A DNA stretch of 64,000 nucleotides from assembly GCF_016756775.1 (NCBI RefSeq), contig NZ_JAERMU010000008.1:177356-241355 (forward strand), in the 5' to 3' direction. The translations under genes were made by a program, and so were the position numbers. Positions 18,322 to 28,112 of this stretch are shown here, one piece after another. The DNA is from Dryocola clanedunensis subsp. sulfonylureivorans (GTDB lineage: Bacteria > Pseudomonadota > Gammaproteobacteria > Enterobacterales > Enterobacteriaceae). The notes under the pieces are model-generated. The model did not search any database, was not told the DNA's origin, and worked only from the letters and a program-made list of their open reading frames with translations. Each line of letters starts with the position of its first letter. The first letter of the stretch is position 1.

Positions 18322-19461
18322 ATGTCATCAACTGAAGCGACAAATAAAACGCCGGTAGTAGCTGAGAAAACCAATACGAAATCCACTCGTGACGAGCCTG
18401 TATTACAGGTTGAGCGCCGTGACTTTGTGGATTTAGTTCCCGAAAAACGTCCCCGCGTGCAGTCATTAAGAGGATTTGACGACTGCTATACCGATATTGT
18501 GGATTATATCGTGCGCTGTACGCATAAAATATGGGACGAGCGAGACGTGGGTTTAATTTACTCGCACTACACGCATAACTGCGTTTTATATAACGCGCTG
18601 GGCACCATGTATAACCGCGAACAGGTCGTGCAGGATACGTTACAGCGTCTGATTGCCTTCCCGGAGCGCCGCGGTATGGCGACCCAGGTTATCTGGAACG
18701 GTAACGACGTGGACGGTTTCTACACTTCGCACCTGGTAACCGGCACCGGTCGCCACACGCAGTTCAGCCATCTGGGCAAGCCGACGAACCGCACCTTTGT
18801 GACCCGCACCGTAGCGGACTGCATGATCCACGAGAACAAAATTTACCGCGAGTGGGTGGTCAGCGACAACATGGCAATGATGCGCCAGCTTGGCCTGGAT
18901 ACCGACGCGGTGGCGTACGGCATGGCGAAAGAGCAGTTTGATAAAGGCTTCCGCGTGACCGATATCGGCGAGAACCGCCGCATGGTAGGCCAGTATCCGC
19001 CGGAAATGGAATGCGACGTCTCCATCGCCCATACCGACACCGAAGAGCAGTGCCTGCGCTGGCTGCATGAGATCTACAACCGCCGCATGCTGGGCAAAAT
19101 CAAAGCCGTGTACGCGACCAACGTTCAGTGGCACGGCCCGCTGATGAAAGAGCTGTACGGTCAGGCGGCGGTGATCCACCAGACGCTGGCGCTGATTGGC
19201 ATGATCCCGGACGGCGCGTGGATGCCGCAGCACGTCTGCTCTAACCCGTGCGAAGAGGGCGGTACCAAGGTCGCGGTGCGCTGGATTATGGAAGGTCACC
19301 ACCTGGGCTACGGCGAACTGGGCAAGCCAACGGGCGAGCGCCTGTTCGTGATGGGCATGTCCCACTACCACATCGTCAACGGCAAAATCGTCGATGAATG
19401 GGTCGTCTACGACCACCTGGCGCTGCTGGCGCAAATCAAACTGGGTCAAATGGAGGAGTAA
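18322..19461 (+). CDS. Double SnoaL-like (NTF2-fold) protein, second copy
   Basis: 379 residues from the ATG at 18322, preceded by AGGAGG. After a polar N-terminal extension (about 1-50) come two SnoaL units. The first runs from HKIWDERDVGLIYSHYTH to IYREWVVSDNMAMM (about 72-190). The second runs from WLHEIYNRRMLGKIKAVYA to IVDEWVVYDHLALL (about 245-372). The first unit clearly parallels the preceding gene (IWDERDVG against VWEQKDIG). It is three bases upstream of the HisD-like gene, so the two are coupled. Substrate and chemistry unknown; a joint role with the dehydrogenase is inferred. Confidence 0.83.
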   Translation: MSSTEATNKTPVVAEKTNTKSTRDEPVLQVERRDFVDLVPEKRPRVQSLRGFDDCYTDIVDYIVRCTHKIWDERDVGLIYSHYTHNCVLYNALGTMYNREQVVQDTLQRLIAFPERRGMATQVIWNGNDVDGFYTSHLVTGTGRHTQFSHLGKPTNRTFVTRTVADCMIHENKIYREWVVSDNMAMMRQLGLDTDAVAYGMAKEQFDKGFRVTDIGENRRMVGQYPPEMECDVSIAHTDTEEQCLRWLHEIYNRRMLGKIKAVYATNVQWHGPLMKELYGQAAVIHQTLALIGMIPDGAWMPQHVCSNPCEEGGTKVAVRWIMEGHHLGYGELGKPTGERLFVMGMSHYHIVNGKIVDEWVVYDHLALLAQIKLGQMEE

Positions 19462-19464
19462 GAG

Positions 19465-20772
19465 ATGGGCGCAATCAGTGAAGCAGACGTGCAGTTTCTT
19501 AAACGCCCGCAGGGTCAGGACGCGCAGGCGGACAGGACGCTGACGGACACCGTTCATGATGTTATCGAACAGGTAAAAACGCGCGGGGACGCCGCGCTGC
19601 GGGACTTCTCGGCGAAGTTTGATAAAACCGTGCCGGAAAGCTTTGAAGTGTCGGCAGACGAGATCAAAGCGGCACTGGCGGATCTCGACCCGCAGACCCG
19701 CAGGGACAGCGAGTTTGCCATTGCCCAGGTGAAGCGCTTTGCCCAGGCGCAGCTTGCCACCATGAAGCCGCTGGAAATAGAAACGCTGCCTGGCGTGCAT
19801 CTGGGGCACCGCATTATCCCTATCGAAAAGGTCGGCTGCTACGTGCCGGGCGGGCGCTATCCCATCCTGTCCGCGCCGGTGATGTCCATAGTGCCAGCCG
19901 TGGTGGCAGGCTGTGACGAGATTATTGCCTGTCTGCCGCCGGGCGCGCATCCGGCGATGATCGCCGTTTGCCACTTAGCCGGGGCGCACCGCATTTTTAA
20001 AGTCGGTGGCGCGCAGGCGATTGCCGCCATGGCATGGGGGACGGAATCTGTACCGGTGGTGGATAAAGTTGTCGGGCCGGGCAACGCCTTCGTCAACGAA
20101 GCCAAGCGCCAGGCATTCGGCAAGGTAGGGATTGATGCTCTGGCAGGCCCGAGCGAAATCTACGTGATCGCCGACGACAGCGCGAACCCGCAGATGTTAG
20201 CCGCCGACCTGCTGGCGCAGGCGGAGCACGACGTTCATACCCGCGTGGGGATGGCGACGACCAGCGAACGCATCGCCAGCGAAACCCTCAGCGAAATCGA
20301 ACGCCAGCTGAAAACGCTGCCAACGGCGGCAACGGCGGGGGAAGCGTGGCGCCGTCAGGGGGAAATTGTGATTTGCCGCGACGAAGAGCAGCTGATTGCA
20401 TGGGCGGACCATATGGCAACGGAGCATCTCCAGGTCCATACCCGCGACCCGCACGCCACGGCGGGCAAAATCCGCAACTACGGCTCGCTGTTTATCGGCC
20501 AGAACGCCAGCGTGGTCTTCTCTGATAAATGCTGTGGCACCAACCACACGCTGCCAACGATGGCCGCAGCGCGCTACACCGGCGGTCTGTGGGTGGGCGC
20601 ATACGTGAAGATCTGCACGCACCAGTGGATTGATGACCACGGTATCGCGGCGATTGCGGAACCGGCAATTCGCCAGAGCCGTACCGAAGGAATGCAGGCC
20701 CACCGCCGCGCGGCAGAAATTCGTTTACGTCCTGAGGAAATTGAAGGGATCACGGGCGGCAAGCGGGATTAA
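19465..20772 (+). CDS. Histidinol-dehydrogenase-like NAD-dependent alcohol dehydrogenase (HpsN-like paralogue)
   Basis: 435 residues of the HisD fold. Residues matching the HisD active site are present: Gln and His in LLAQAEHDVHT, the catalytic Glu-His in ATEHLQVHT, the zinc-ligand Asp in FSDKCCGTNHTLPT, and the C-terminal His in MQAHRRAAEIRL. Other landmarks are VPGGRYPILSAPVMSIVPA and AGPSEIYVIADD. It is not in a his operon, so it is a catabolic paralogue. The best known relative is HpsN, which oxidises 2,3-dihydroxypropanesulfonate in two steps to the acid. By analogy it may take a primary alcohol to a carboxylate with two NAD. Substrate unknown. Confidence 0.86.
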   Translation: MGAISEADVQFLKRPQGQDAQADRTLTDTVHDVIEQVKTRGDAALRDFSAKFDKTVPESFEVSADEIKAALADLDPQTRRDSEFAIAQVKRFAQAQLATMKPLEIETLPGVHLGHRIIPIEKVGCYVPGGRYPILSAPVMSIVPAVVAGCDEIIACLPPGAHPAMIAVCHLAGAHRIFKVGGAQAIAAMAWGTESVPVVDKVVGPGNAFVNEAKRQAFGKVGIDALAGPSEIYVIADDSANPQMLAADLLAQAEHDVHTRVGMATTSERIASETLSEIERQLKTLPTAATAGEAWRRQGEIVICRDEEQLIAWADHMATEHLQVHTRDPHATAGKIRNYGSLFIGQNASVVFSDKCCGTNHTLPTMAAARYTGGLWVGAYVKICTHQWIDDHGIAAIAEPAIRQSRTEGMQAHRRAAEIRLRPEEIEGITGGKRD

Positions 20773-20804
20773 TCCGCCGCCAGGTGATAAGCGCCAGCGT
20801 CATC

Positions 20805-20854
20805 CACCGAGAAATTGTCGGATGACGTTGCGCTTATCCGACAATTTCTCGGTG
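20805..20854. terminator. 19-bp perfect stem-loop between convergent genes
   Basis: CACCGAGAAATTGTCGGAT at 20805-20823 and its exact complement at 20836-20854 enclose a 12-base loop. It is surrounded by REP-like pieces (GATAAGCGCCAGCGTCATCC, GGATAAACGGCAGCGTCATC). It probably blocks read-through between the HisD-like gene and pcaQ. Confidence 0.75.
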
Positions 20855-20889
20855 TTGCAGGGGGATAAACGGCAGCGTCATCCCCCGCG

Positions 20890-21813
20890 TTAAGCTGGCA
20901 TCGACTTACGAATAGACGTCAGCAGGATCTGTGCGGCAGGTGTTAGTGTTGCATCTACCCTGGTAAGAATACCGATGGGTTCTCCAGCTACCTGCGTCGC
21001 TATCGGCAGGGCCGTCAACGTCCCCTGACGCAAATCTTCTTTTACCGCCCCTGAAGGCACAAACCACACATAGTTATAATCCACGGTTAACTGGCGGGAA
21101 AGTGACGCAGAAAGTGTCTCAATGCAGGTGGCCGGGAGTTTGCAATTCTGGCTGGTCAGCAGCGTTTCAGCGTTCTGGCGCGGGATGGTTCCTTTCGGCG
21201 AGACGACAGCAGGCCACTCCATGACGCGGCTTAACGTGATATTTTCTTGCAGCAACGGGTGGCCGGGGCGGACTACCAGCTTCAGCGATTCTAAAAAAAG
21301 CAGCTCATAATTCAGCCCGGTCATCAGTTCCGGATCGGACATGCGCCCAATTCCCAGATCCAGCTCGCCGGATTTCAGCCCCGCCAGCAGCATCGTATTA
21401 TTCATTGTGCCGACCTGAAGCGTGACGTCGCTTTGCTGCTTGTGAAACTGGCCGATAACCATCGGCAAAATACCCAACGCCGCGGTAGGGAGTGCGCCAA
21501 TTCTGACAATGCTGGAAGCCTGCCCATCCTTACGATTAAGGGACTGGCCTGCGTGGTTAAGGGCATCAAGCACCTTCACCGCATGCGTCAGAAACTGTTC
21601 GCCGACCAGCGTCAGCTGGGCCCCAAGCCGACCGCGGTCGAACAGTCGGGCGCCGGTGAGCTGTTCCAGTTCGTTGAGCGTTTTAGACAGGGCTGGTTGG
21701 CTCAGATTGAGCGTTTCGGCCGCGCGCCCCAGCGTTCCCTGCTGGGCGACGGCCACGAAAGTATGTAGATGACGCAAGCGAATGCGCTGACTAAAGAGAC
21801 CTTTTTTTTCCAT
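20890..21813 (-). CDS. pcaQ: PcaQ, LysR-family activator of pcaHG
   Basis: 307 residues with a LysR HTH (LRHLHTFVAVAQQGTLGRAAETLNLS) and an effector domain. Overall sequence and its place directly beside pcaHG match PcaQ, which in Agrobacterium and relatives responds to beta-carboxymuconate and activates protocatechuate genes. It lies downstream of pcaG on the same strand with a 143-bp gap, so it may have its own promoter. I did not find a convincing copy of the published PcaQ site upstream of pcaH. Confidence 0.85.
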   Translation of the reverse strand: MEKKGLFSQRIRLRHLHTFVAVAQQGTLGRAAETLNLSQPALSKTLNELEQLTGARLFDRGRLGAQLTLVGEQFLTHAVKVLDALNHAGQSLNRKDGQASSIVRIGALPTAALGILPMVIGQFHKQQSDVTLQVGTMNNTMLLAGLKSGELDLGIGRMSDPELMTGLNYELLFLESLKLVVRPGHPLLQENITLSRVMEWPAVVSPKGTIPRQNAETLLTSQNCKLPATCIETLSASLSRQLTVDYNYVWFVPSGAVKEDLRQGTLTALPIATQVAGEPIGILTRVDATLTPAAQILLTSIRKSMPA

Positions 21814-21956
21814 AGCTGATGTTAAAAACAGACGGACCGCGGTGACAAGGTAAGTTGTTTGATTATGTTAACTTGCCTGCAAAATATCATTAACATTTAA
21901 CCGTTTTTGGCAACAAGTCATCCAGCCGGGCGGGTAAACGTCATCTGCCGTCACGG

Positions 21957-23392
<1,436 letters not shown>

Positions 23393-23560
23393 TTAAAGTG
23401 ATTTTATCTGCCTATTGCCATTACCGGGGGTTATGTATTCGGGGGATTACCATCACTCTTAGTGCAGCGCTGTAAAGCAGATCACAAAACGCAAATTCTT
23501 AGCCCTGAGTTGCCCGTCAGACTCTACGCTTTCAGCAATATCCACTGGAGACACGACATC

Positions 23561-24904
23561 ATGGCGAACAACATCACGGCTGATGAGATTCGGGAAAAAT
23601 TTTCGCACGCAATGTCGGCAATGTACCAGCAAGAGGTGCCGCAGTACGGCACGCTGTTAGAATTGGTTGCCGATGTGAATCTCGCGGTGCTGGAAAACGA
23701 TCCGCAGCTGCAACAGCGGCTGGAAAACGCAGACGAACTGGCAAGGTTAAACGTGGAGCGGCACGGTGCCATCCGTGTCGGCAAAGCCTCTGAGCTTGCG
23801 ACACTAAGACGCATATTTGCGGTAATGGGCATGCAGCCGGTGGGTTATTACGATCTCTCCCAGGCAGGCGTGCCGGTGCACTCCACCGCATTCAGGCCTG
23901 TCGATGACACGGCGCTCGCCCGTAACCCATTCAGGGTGTTTACTTCACTACTGCGCCTTGAACTGATCGAAAACGAATCATTACGTAAAAAGGCGGCCGC
24001 TATCCTGGCGAAGCGCGACATCTTCACGCCGCGCTGCCGGGCTTTGCTTGATATCTACGATAAGCAGGGTGGTTTGAATGAAGCTCAGGCCGAAGAGTTT
24101 GTCCGAGAAGCGCTGGAAACGTTCCGCTGGCACAGCCACGCGACGGTGGATACCGAAACTTATCAGGCTCTGCACGACCAGCATCGGCTGATTGCCGACG
24201 TCGTTTGCTTCCGCGGCTGCCACATAAACCATTTGACCCCCAGAACGCTGGATATCGACCGCGTTCAGGCGTTGATGCCGGAGTACGGCATTTCGCCGAA
24301 GGCGATCATCGAAGGGCCGCCGCGTCGGGAATTCCCCATTCTGCTGCGCCAGACCAGCTTCAAGGCGCTGGAGGAGCCGATTTTGTTTGCCGGTGAACAT
24401 CACGGCACCCATACCGCGCGCTTCGGGGAAATTGAGCAGCGTGGCGTGGCGCTGACGCCGAAGGGGCGAGCGCTGTATGACGAACTTTTACTGGCGGCGG
24501 GCAACGGCAAAGACAACCTCAGCCATCAGCACCATTTGCGGGAGGTGTTCAGCCGCCTGCCGGACAGCGACGCGCTTCTGCGCCGCCAGGCGCTGGCTTA
24601 CTTCCGCTATCGCTTAACGCCAACGGGGGAGATGCACCGCCACAACATCAAACCCGGCGACGACCCGCAGCTGCTGATAGAGCGCGGCTGGCTGGTGGCC
24701 CAGCCGATCACCTACGAAGACTTTCTGCCGGTCAGCGCCGCAGGTATTTTCCAGTCTAATCTTGGCAGTGACAACGGCGCCCGCAGCCACGGACATGCGA
24801 GCAGGGAAGCCTTTGAGGAGGCGCTGGGTGCGCCGGTGGCCAATGAGTTCGATCTCTACCAGCAGGCAGAAGATCGCAGTAAACGGCGTTGCGGTCTGCT
24901 CTAA
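23561..24904 (+). CDS. ydcJ: YdcJ/HglS, 2-oxoadipate dioxygenase/decarboxylase (DUF1338)
   Basis: 447 residues from the ATG at 23561, the length of E. coli YdcJ; the longer open frame upstream is not needed. The active-site pattern of this VOC-fold family is intact: His68 and Arg72 in ERHGAIR, His224 in GCHINHLTPR, and Glu292 in RFGEIEQRG. Those positions agree, with a shift of two, with the metal and substrate residues described for Pseudomonas HglS. HglS converts 2-oxoadipate to D-2-hydroxyglutarate in D-lysine catabolism. Divergent from pcaH; followed at 41 bp by a carboxylesterase. Confidence 0.92.
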   Translation: MANNITADEIREKFSHAMSAMYQQEVPQYGTLLELVADVNLAVLENDPQLQQRLENADELARLNVERHGAIRVGKASELATLRRIFAVMGMQPVGYYDLSQAGVPVHSTAFRPVDDTALARNPFRVFTSLLRLELIENESLRKKAAAILAKRDIFTPRCRALLDIYDKQGGLNEAQAEEFVREALETFRWHSHATVDTETYQALHDQHRLIADVVCFRGCHINHLTPRTLDIDRVQALMPEYGISPKAIIEGPPRREFPILLRQTSFKALEEPILFAGEHHGTHTARFGEIEQRGVALTPKGRALYDELLLAAGNGKDNLSHQHHLREVFSRLPDSDALLRRQALAYFRYRLTPTGEMHRHNIKPGDDPQLLIERGWLVAQPITYEDFLPVSAAGIFQSNLGSDNGARSHGHASREAFEEALGAPVANEFDLYQQAEDRSKRRCGLL

Positions 24905-24945
24905 ACGCGCTACTCTGCTCGGGTGTCGTTAACAAGGAACAGCAG

Positions 24946-26472
24946 ATGGAAAAGCCTGAAGTCCGGAGCGAGGATGCTCTGGTGGAGATAGCCCAGGGTA
25001 AACTTGCCGGAAATCTGGAAGGGGATGCGGCGGTATTTCGCGGTATTCCCTTCGCCGCTCCGCCCGTTGGTGAGCGCCGCTGGCGCGCACCGTTCCCTCC
25101 CGAAGCCTGGGAGGGTGTTAGATCGGCCAGCCAGTTTTCACCTGCCTGCTGGCAAAGCCTTGAGTATTGTAAAGCCGTCGGCGGCGGCGATCCGGGGCAG
25201 TTCTCTGAAGATTGCCTGTACCTGAACATCTGGAAGCCTGCTGATTGTGCGGGAAATAAATTACCCGTCATGGTCTGGCTGCACGGCGGTGGTTACACCA
25301 TCGGCGCAGGCGGTCTGACTCCCTACGACGGCGCCGGGTTTGCATCGCGCGGCGTCATCCTCGTCTCAATAAATTACCGTCTCGGCCATCTCGGCTTTTT
25401 CGCCCATCCTTCGCTGGAAGGAGAAGATCCCGACGGGCCACTCTACAACTTCGCGCTGATGGACCAGATAGCCGCGCTGCGCTGGGTGCAGGAAAACATC
25501 TCCGCTTTCGGAGGGGCTGCAGACAATGTGACGCTGTTTGGCGAATCGGCCGGAGGCCGCAGCGTGCTGTCACTACTGGCTTCGCCGCTTGCCGCCGGGC
25601 TGTTTCACAAGGCTATCGTACAAAGCGCCTATACCCTGCCGGACGTGGACCGCAACATGGCGATTAAAAAGGGGATCGCGGTGGGACGCCATTTCGGGCT
25701 TGAAAACGCTACCGCCGAACAGCTGCGGGCGCTGCCCGCAGAGGCGTTCTGGCCGCTGGAAGCGCCGCTGAATATTGGCCCGGCCCCCATTTGCGGCGAC
25801 CGCGTGTTGCCGGAGCCAATGCTGGACACGTTCTTTGCCGGCAAGCAGCATCCGCTGCCGGTGATGATTGGCAGCAACAGCGACGAGGCCAGCGTGCTGA
25901 GCTATTTCGGCATCGACCTTGCCGGGCAAATCGATCTGCTGCGCCGCGAGAAACGTTTCGGCCTTGGGCTGATTAAGCTGCTTTATCCGGGCGTGAAAGG
26001 CGACGTTGAGCTTGGTCGGCAGGTTTGCCGGGATATGGCATTCACCACGATGGGATTTGTGGTGATGCAGGCCCAGCAGCGCATCGGCCAGCCCTGCTGG
26101 CGCTATTACTTTGACTACGTCGCTGAGGCGGAACGGGAGACGTACGCCAACGGTGCCTGGCACGGCAACGAAGTGCCGTACGTGTTTGATACCCTGCATC
26201 TCACGCCGCCCGCATGCGATTATGTGACGGAAGATGATTTAGCCTTCTCGGCCAGGGCCTGCGATTACTGGGCTGAATTTGCCCGTAAGGCGACGTCCAG
26301 CAGCGACTGGCTGGAGGGCAAATTACGCTGGCCCGCCTGCACGCGCCGCCGCGACAGAACCATGCTGCTGGGGGTCAATAAACGGGCTAAATTTTCCATC
26401 ATTAACCGTTTTATGCGTTTGAGGATGCAATTGTTTAAACGTGTGATGAGACATCATGTGAAATTGATGTAG
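24946..26472 (+). CDS. Type B carboxylesterase (para-nitrobenzyl-esterase-like)
   Basis: 508 residues from the ATG at 24946, which follows AAGGAACAGCAG. The family hallmarks are FRGIPFAAPPVGERRW near the N-terminus, EDCLYLNIW, the oxyanion-hole WLHGGGY, the nucleophile GESAGG, the acid in SNSDEASV, and the His in AWHGNEVPYVF. No signal peptide, so cytosolic. The C-terminal 40 residues are basic (RFMRLRMQLFKRVMRHHVK), unusual for the family and perhaps a membrane or nucleic-acid contact. It could hydrolyse a phenolic ester feeding pcaHG, but that is a guess from position. Confidence 0.9.
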   Translation: MEKPEVRSEDALVEIAQGKLAGNLEGDAAVFRGIPFAAPPVGERRWRAPFPPEAWEGVRSASQFSPACWQSLEYCKAVGGGDPGQFSEDCLYLNIWKPADCAGNKLPVMVWLHGGGYTIGAGGLTPYDGAGFASRGVILVSINYRLGHLGFFAHPSLEGEDPDGPLYNFALMDQIAALRWVQENISAFGGAADNVTLFGESAGGRSVLSLLASPLAAGLFHKAIVQSAYTLPDVDRNMAIKKGIAVGRHFGLENATAEQLRALPAEAFWPLEAPLNIGPAPICGDRVLPEPMLDTFFAGKQHPLPVMIGSNSDEASVLSYFGIDLAGQIDLLRREKRFGLGLIKLLYPGVKGDVELGRQVCRDMAFTTMGFVVMQAQQRIGQPCWRYYFDYVAEAERETYANGAWHGNEVPYVFDTLHLTPPACDYVTEDDLAFSARACDYWAEFARKATSSSDWLEGKLRWPACTRRRDRTMLLGVNKRAKFSIINRFMRLRMQLFKRVMRHHVKLM

Positions 26473-26517
26473 GCCGTGTGTAGGGTTGCGTGACTGTCCA
26501 CGCAACCGGAGGCTGCT

Positions 26518-27138
26518 ATGAATTTTGATCCTGCCTGCGACAATATCGCCATCGTATTGTCCGCGCTTAAGCTAAGAAAATCGTCTGATGGATTAGACAA
26601 ATACAACGAGCCGTACATCGTCGTGCTGGCGATGGACGAGCACGACGCCGGAAATACCCGGCTGGCTTACCAGCTGAAAGAGTTCCATAACGTTAAAGCT
26701 TACGAGCAGATTATTCTCGCCGGGGACGGGGTGATGCTCTACGGCCCGGCAAACCCCGGCTCGTTCGTCACGCTAAGCGTTATGGTGATGGAGTCTGACG
26801 AAGATTTTAAGGCGGTAGGGGCGCAGATTGACTCTGTTATCTCCCGGCTAAACGCTGGCCTGCCAACGACCAATGTGGCCAAAATGCAGCCGGGCGTTGC
26901 GGCGGCGGAAATGATCCTGCAAACGGCGCTGGGCGAACTTGCTGATGTGCTTTCCGGCAACAAAGATGATTATCTGCTGACGGTCAGCGGCACCTGGCTG
27001 AGAGATACGCCGACGCCGTATAAAATCGGCAGCTTTTCTACCCACCATAATGATTTCGCGGAGGCCACGCTGAAGGTTGTGCCGCTCATCCAGCAGCCGC
27101 CGAAACAACCCAGCCCCGAGAAATGGCGCGTTAGCTGA
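26518..27138 (+). CDS. Hypothetical protein, 206 residues, family not recognised
   Basis: Opens MNFDPACDNIAIVLSALKLRK with GGAGG five bases before the ATG, so translation is likely. No signal peptide or membrane helix is visible. It is acidic to neutral with several beta-prone runs (YIVVLAMDEHDAG, SFVTLSVMVMESD) and a proline-rich tail (QQPPKQPSPEKW). It follows the carboxylesterase by 45 bp and so may be the third gene of the ydcJ unit. Its 3' end overlaps the convergent LysR gene by 8 bp. No function can be assigned. Confidence 0.8.
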   Translation: MNFDPACDNIAIVLSALKLRKSSDGLDKYNEPYIVVLAMDEHDAGNTRLAYQLKEFHNVKAYEQIILAGDGVMLYGPANPGSFVTLSVMVMESDEDFKAVGAQIDSVISRLNAGLPTTNVAKMQPGVAAAEMILQTALGELADVLSGNKDDYLLTVSGTWLRDTPTPYKIGSFSTHHNDFAEATLKVVPLIQQPPKQPSPEKWRVS

Positions 27139-27991
27139 TATTCAGCAGGCTTGTGCAGAACGCCGCCAGCCCGGCGGTGTTTTCACTTCCCTGGCGTACG
27201 CAAAGGCGATAGCTGGCCCCCGTTTTCACGCTGTGGCTAAACGGACGCACCAGACGCCCCATGCGTAGATCCTCTGCCACCAGCGTGACGTCGGCAATCG
27301 CAATGCCAAACCCCTGAATGGCGGCGCTGATGGCAAGATCCATGGTATCGAAATGCTGATTTTTGCTCATGGCTGGCCTGAGCGACGGGTCGCCTGCAAG
27401 CCAGAGTGACCAGTCGGTGCGGTCGCGGGTGGGGTGCAGAAAGGTTAAGCGCTGCAGGGCATCCTCTGCGGACTCCTCTTTGTGGAGCAGGCTTTCGCTG
27501 ATAACTGGCGTGAGCGTCTCTTCAAACAATAGCGTGCCGGATTTGGCGTGCGGACCGAACACAATCGCTGCGTCGTAAGGCTCATTTTTAAAATTGATGC
27601 CGTGCTCGATAGTGGTGGTGAGGACTATCTGGATGTCCGGCGCGCTGTGCTCCAGCTCGACAATCTTCGGCACCAGCCAGCGCATGGCGCAGGTCGGAGC
27701 CTTAAGACGTATGACGCTGGCTTTGCGGCAGGCGCGATCGGTGACGTCCAGCAGGTTTTCGTAGGCGCTTTGCAGCTCAGGAAGCAGCGCGCAGCCCCGG
27801 TGGGTCAGGTGCAGGCCGCGGGCGTGACGTTCAAACACGGCAAACCCTAGCCATGCTTCAAGGGTAGCAATTTTACGGCTCACGGCGCCCTGCGTCAGGC
27901 ACAGTTCTTTCGCTGCGCGCGTCAGGTTCAGGTGGCGGGCCGTGACGAGAAAAGCATCAATCGTGTTAAGCGGGATGGTACGACGGGTCAT
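27131..27991 (-). CDS. GcvA-type LysR regulator
   Basis: 286 residues from the ATG at 27991 (MTRRTIPLNTIDAFLV); the longer upstream frame runs into the divergent promoter. The HTH is AARHLNLTRAAKELCLTQGAVSRKI-like near residue 16, and the C-terminal domain has the GcvA/AmpR-type AISAAIQGFGIAIADV. It is divergent from the aminotransferase gene across 121 bp that contain two inverted repeats, so it very likely controls that gene and itself. Confidence 0.88.
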   Translation of the reverse strand: MTRRTIPLNTIDAFLVTARHLNLTRAAKELCLTQGAVSRKIATLEAWLGFAVFERHARGLHLTHRGCALLPELQSAYENLLDVTDRACRKASVIRLKAPTCAMRWLVPKIVELEHSAPDIQIVLTTTIEHGINFKNEPYDAAIVFGPHAKSGTLLFEETLTPVISESLLHKEESAEDALQRLTFLHPTRDRTDWSLWLAGDPSLRPAMSKNQHFDTMDLAISAAIQGFGIAIADVTLVAEDLRMGRLVRPFSHSVKTGASYRLCVRQGSENTAGLAAFCTSLLNIS

Positions 27992-28005
27992 GCCGAACTC
28001 CTCTG

Positions 28006-28051
28006 AGCCATGCAATTTTTGCATGGCTATTATGACAACAATTCGGTTGTC
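28006..28051. promoter_or_regulatory. Two inverted repeats in the LysR/aminotransferase spacer
   Basis: AGCCATGCAA-TTT-TTGCATGGCT (28006-28028, perfect 10-bp arms) and GACAAC-N6-GTTGTC (28034-28051). Both are candidates for the LysR binding site; the second has arm spacing nearer the classical LysR pattern. Confidence 0.55.
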
Positions 28052-28112
28052 GTGACAAGCGGGGCAATGAATAGTTATGCAAACAGAAGTCATAACAGGA
28101 GCGGCCATCACC

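Noticed and set aside
18640..19974. 444-codon open frame on the minus strand
   Set aside because: It is the antisense shadow of the second SnoaL-like gene and the start of the HisD-like gene; composition is His/Arg-rich and no family is recognisable.
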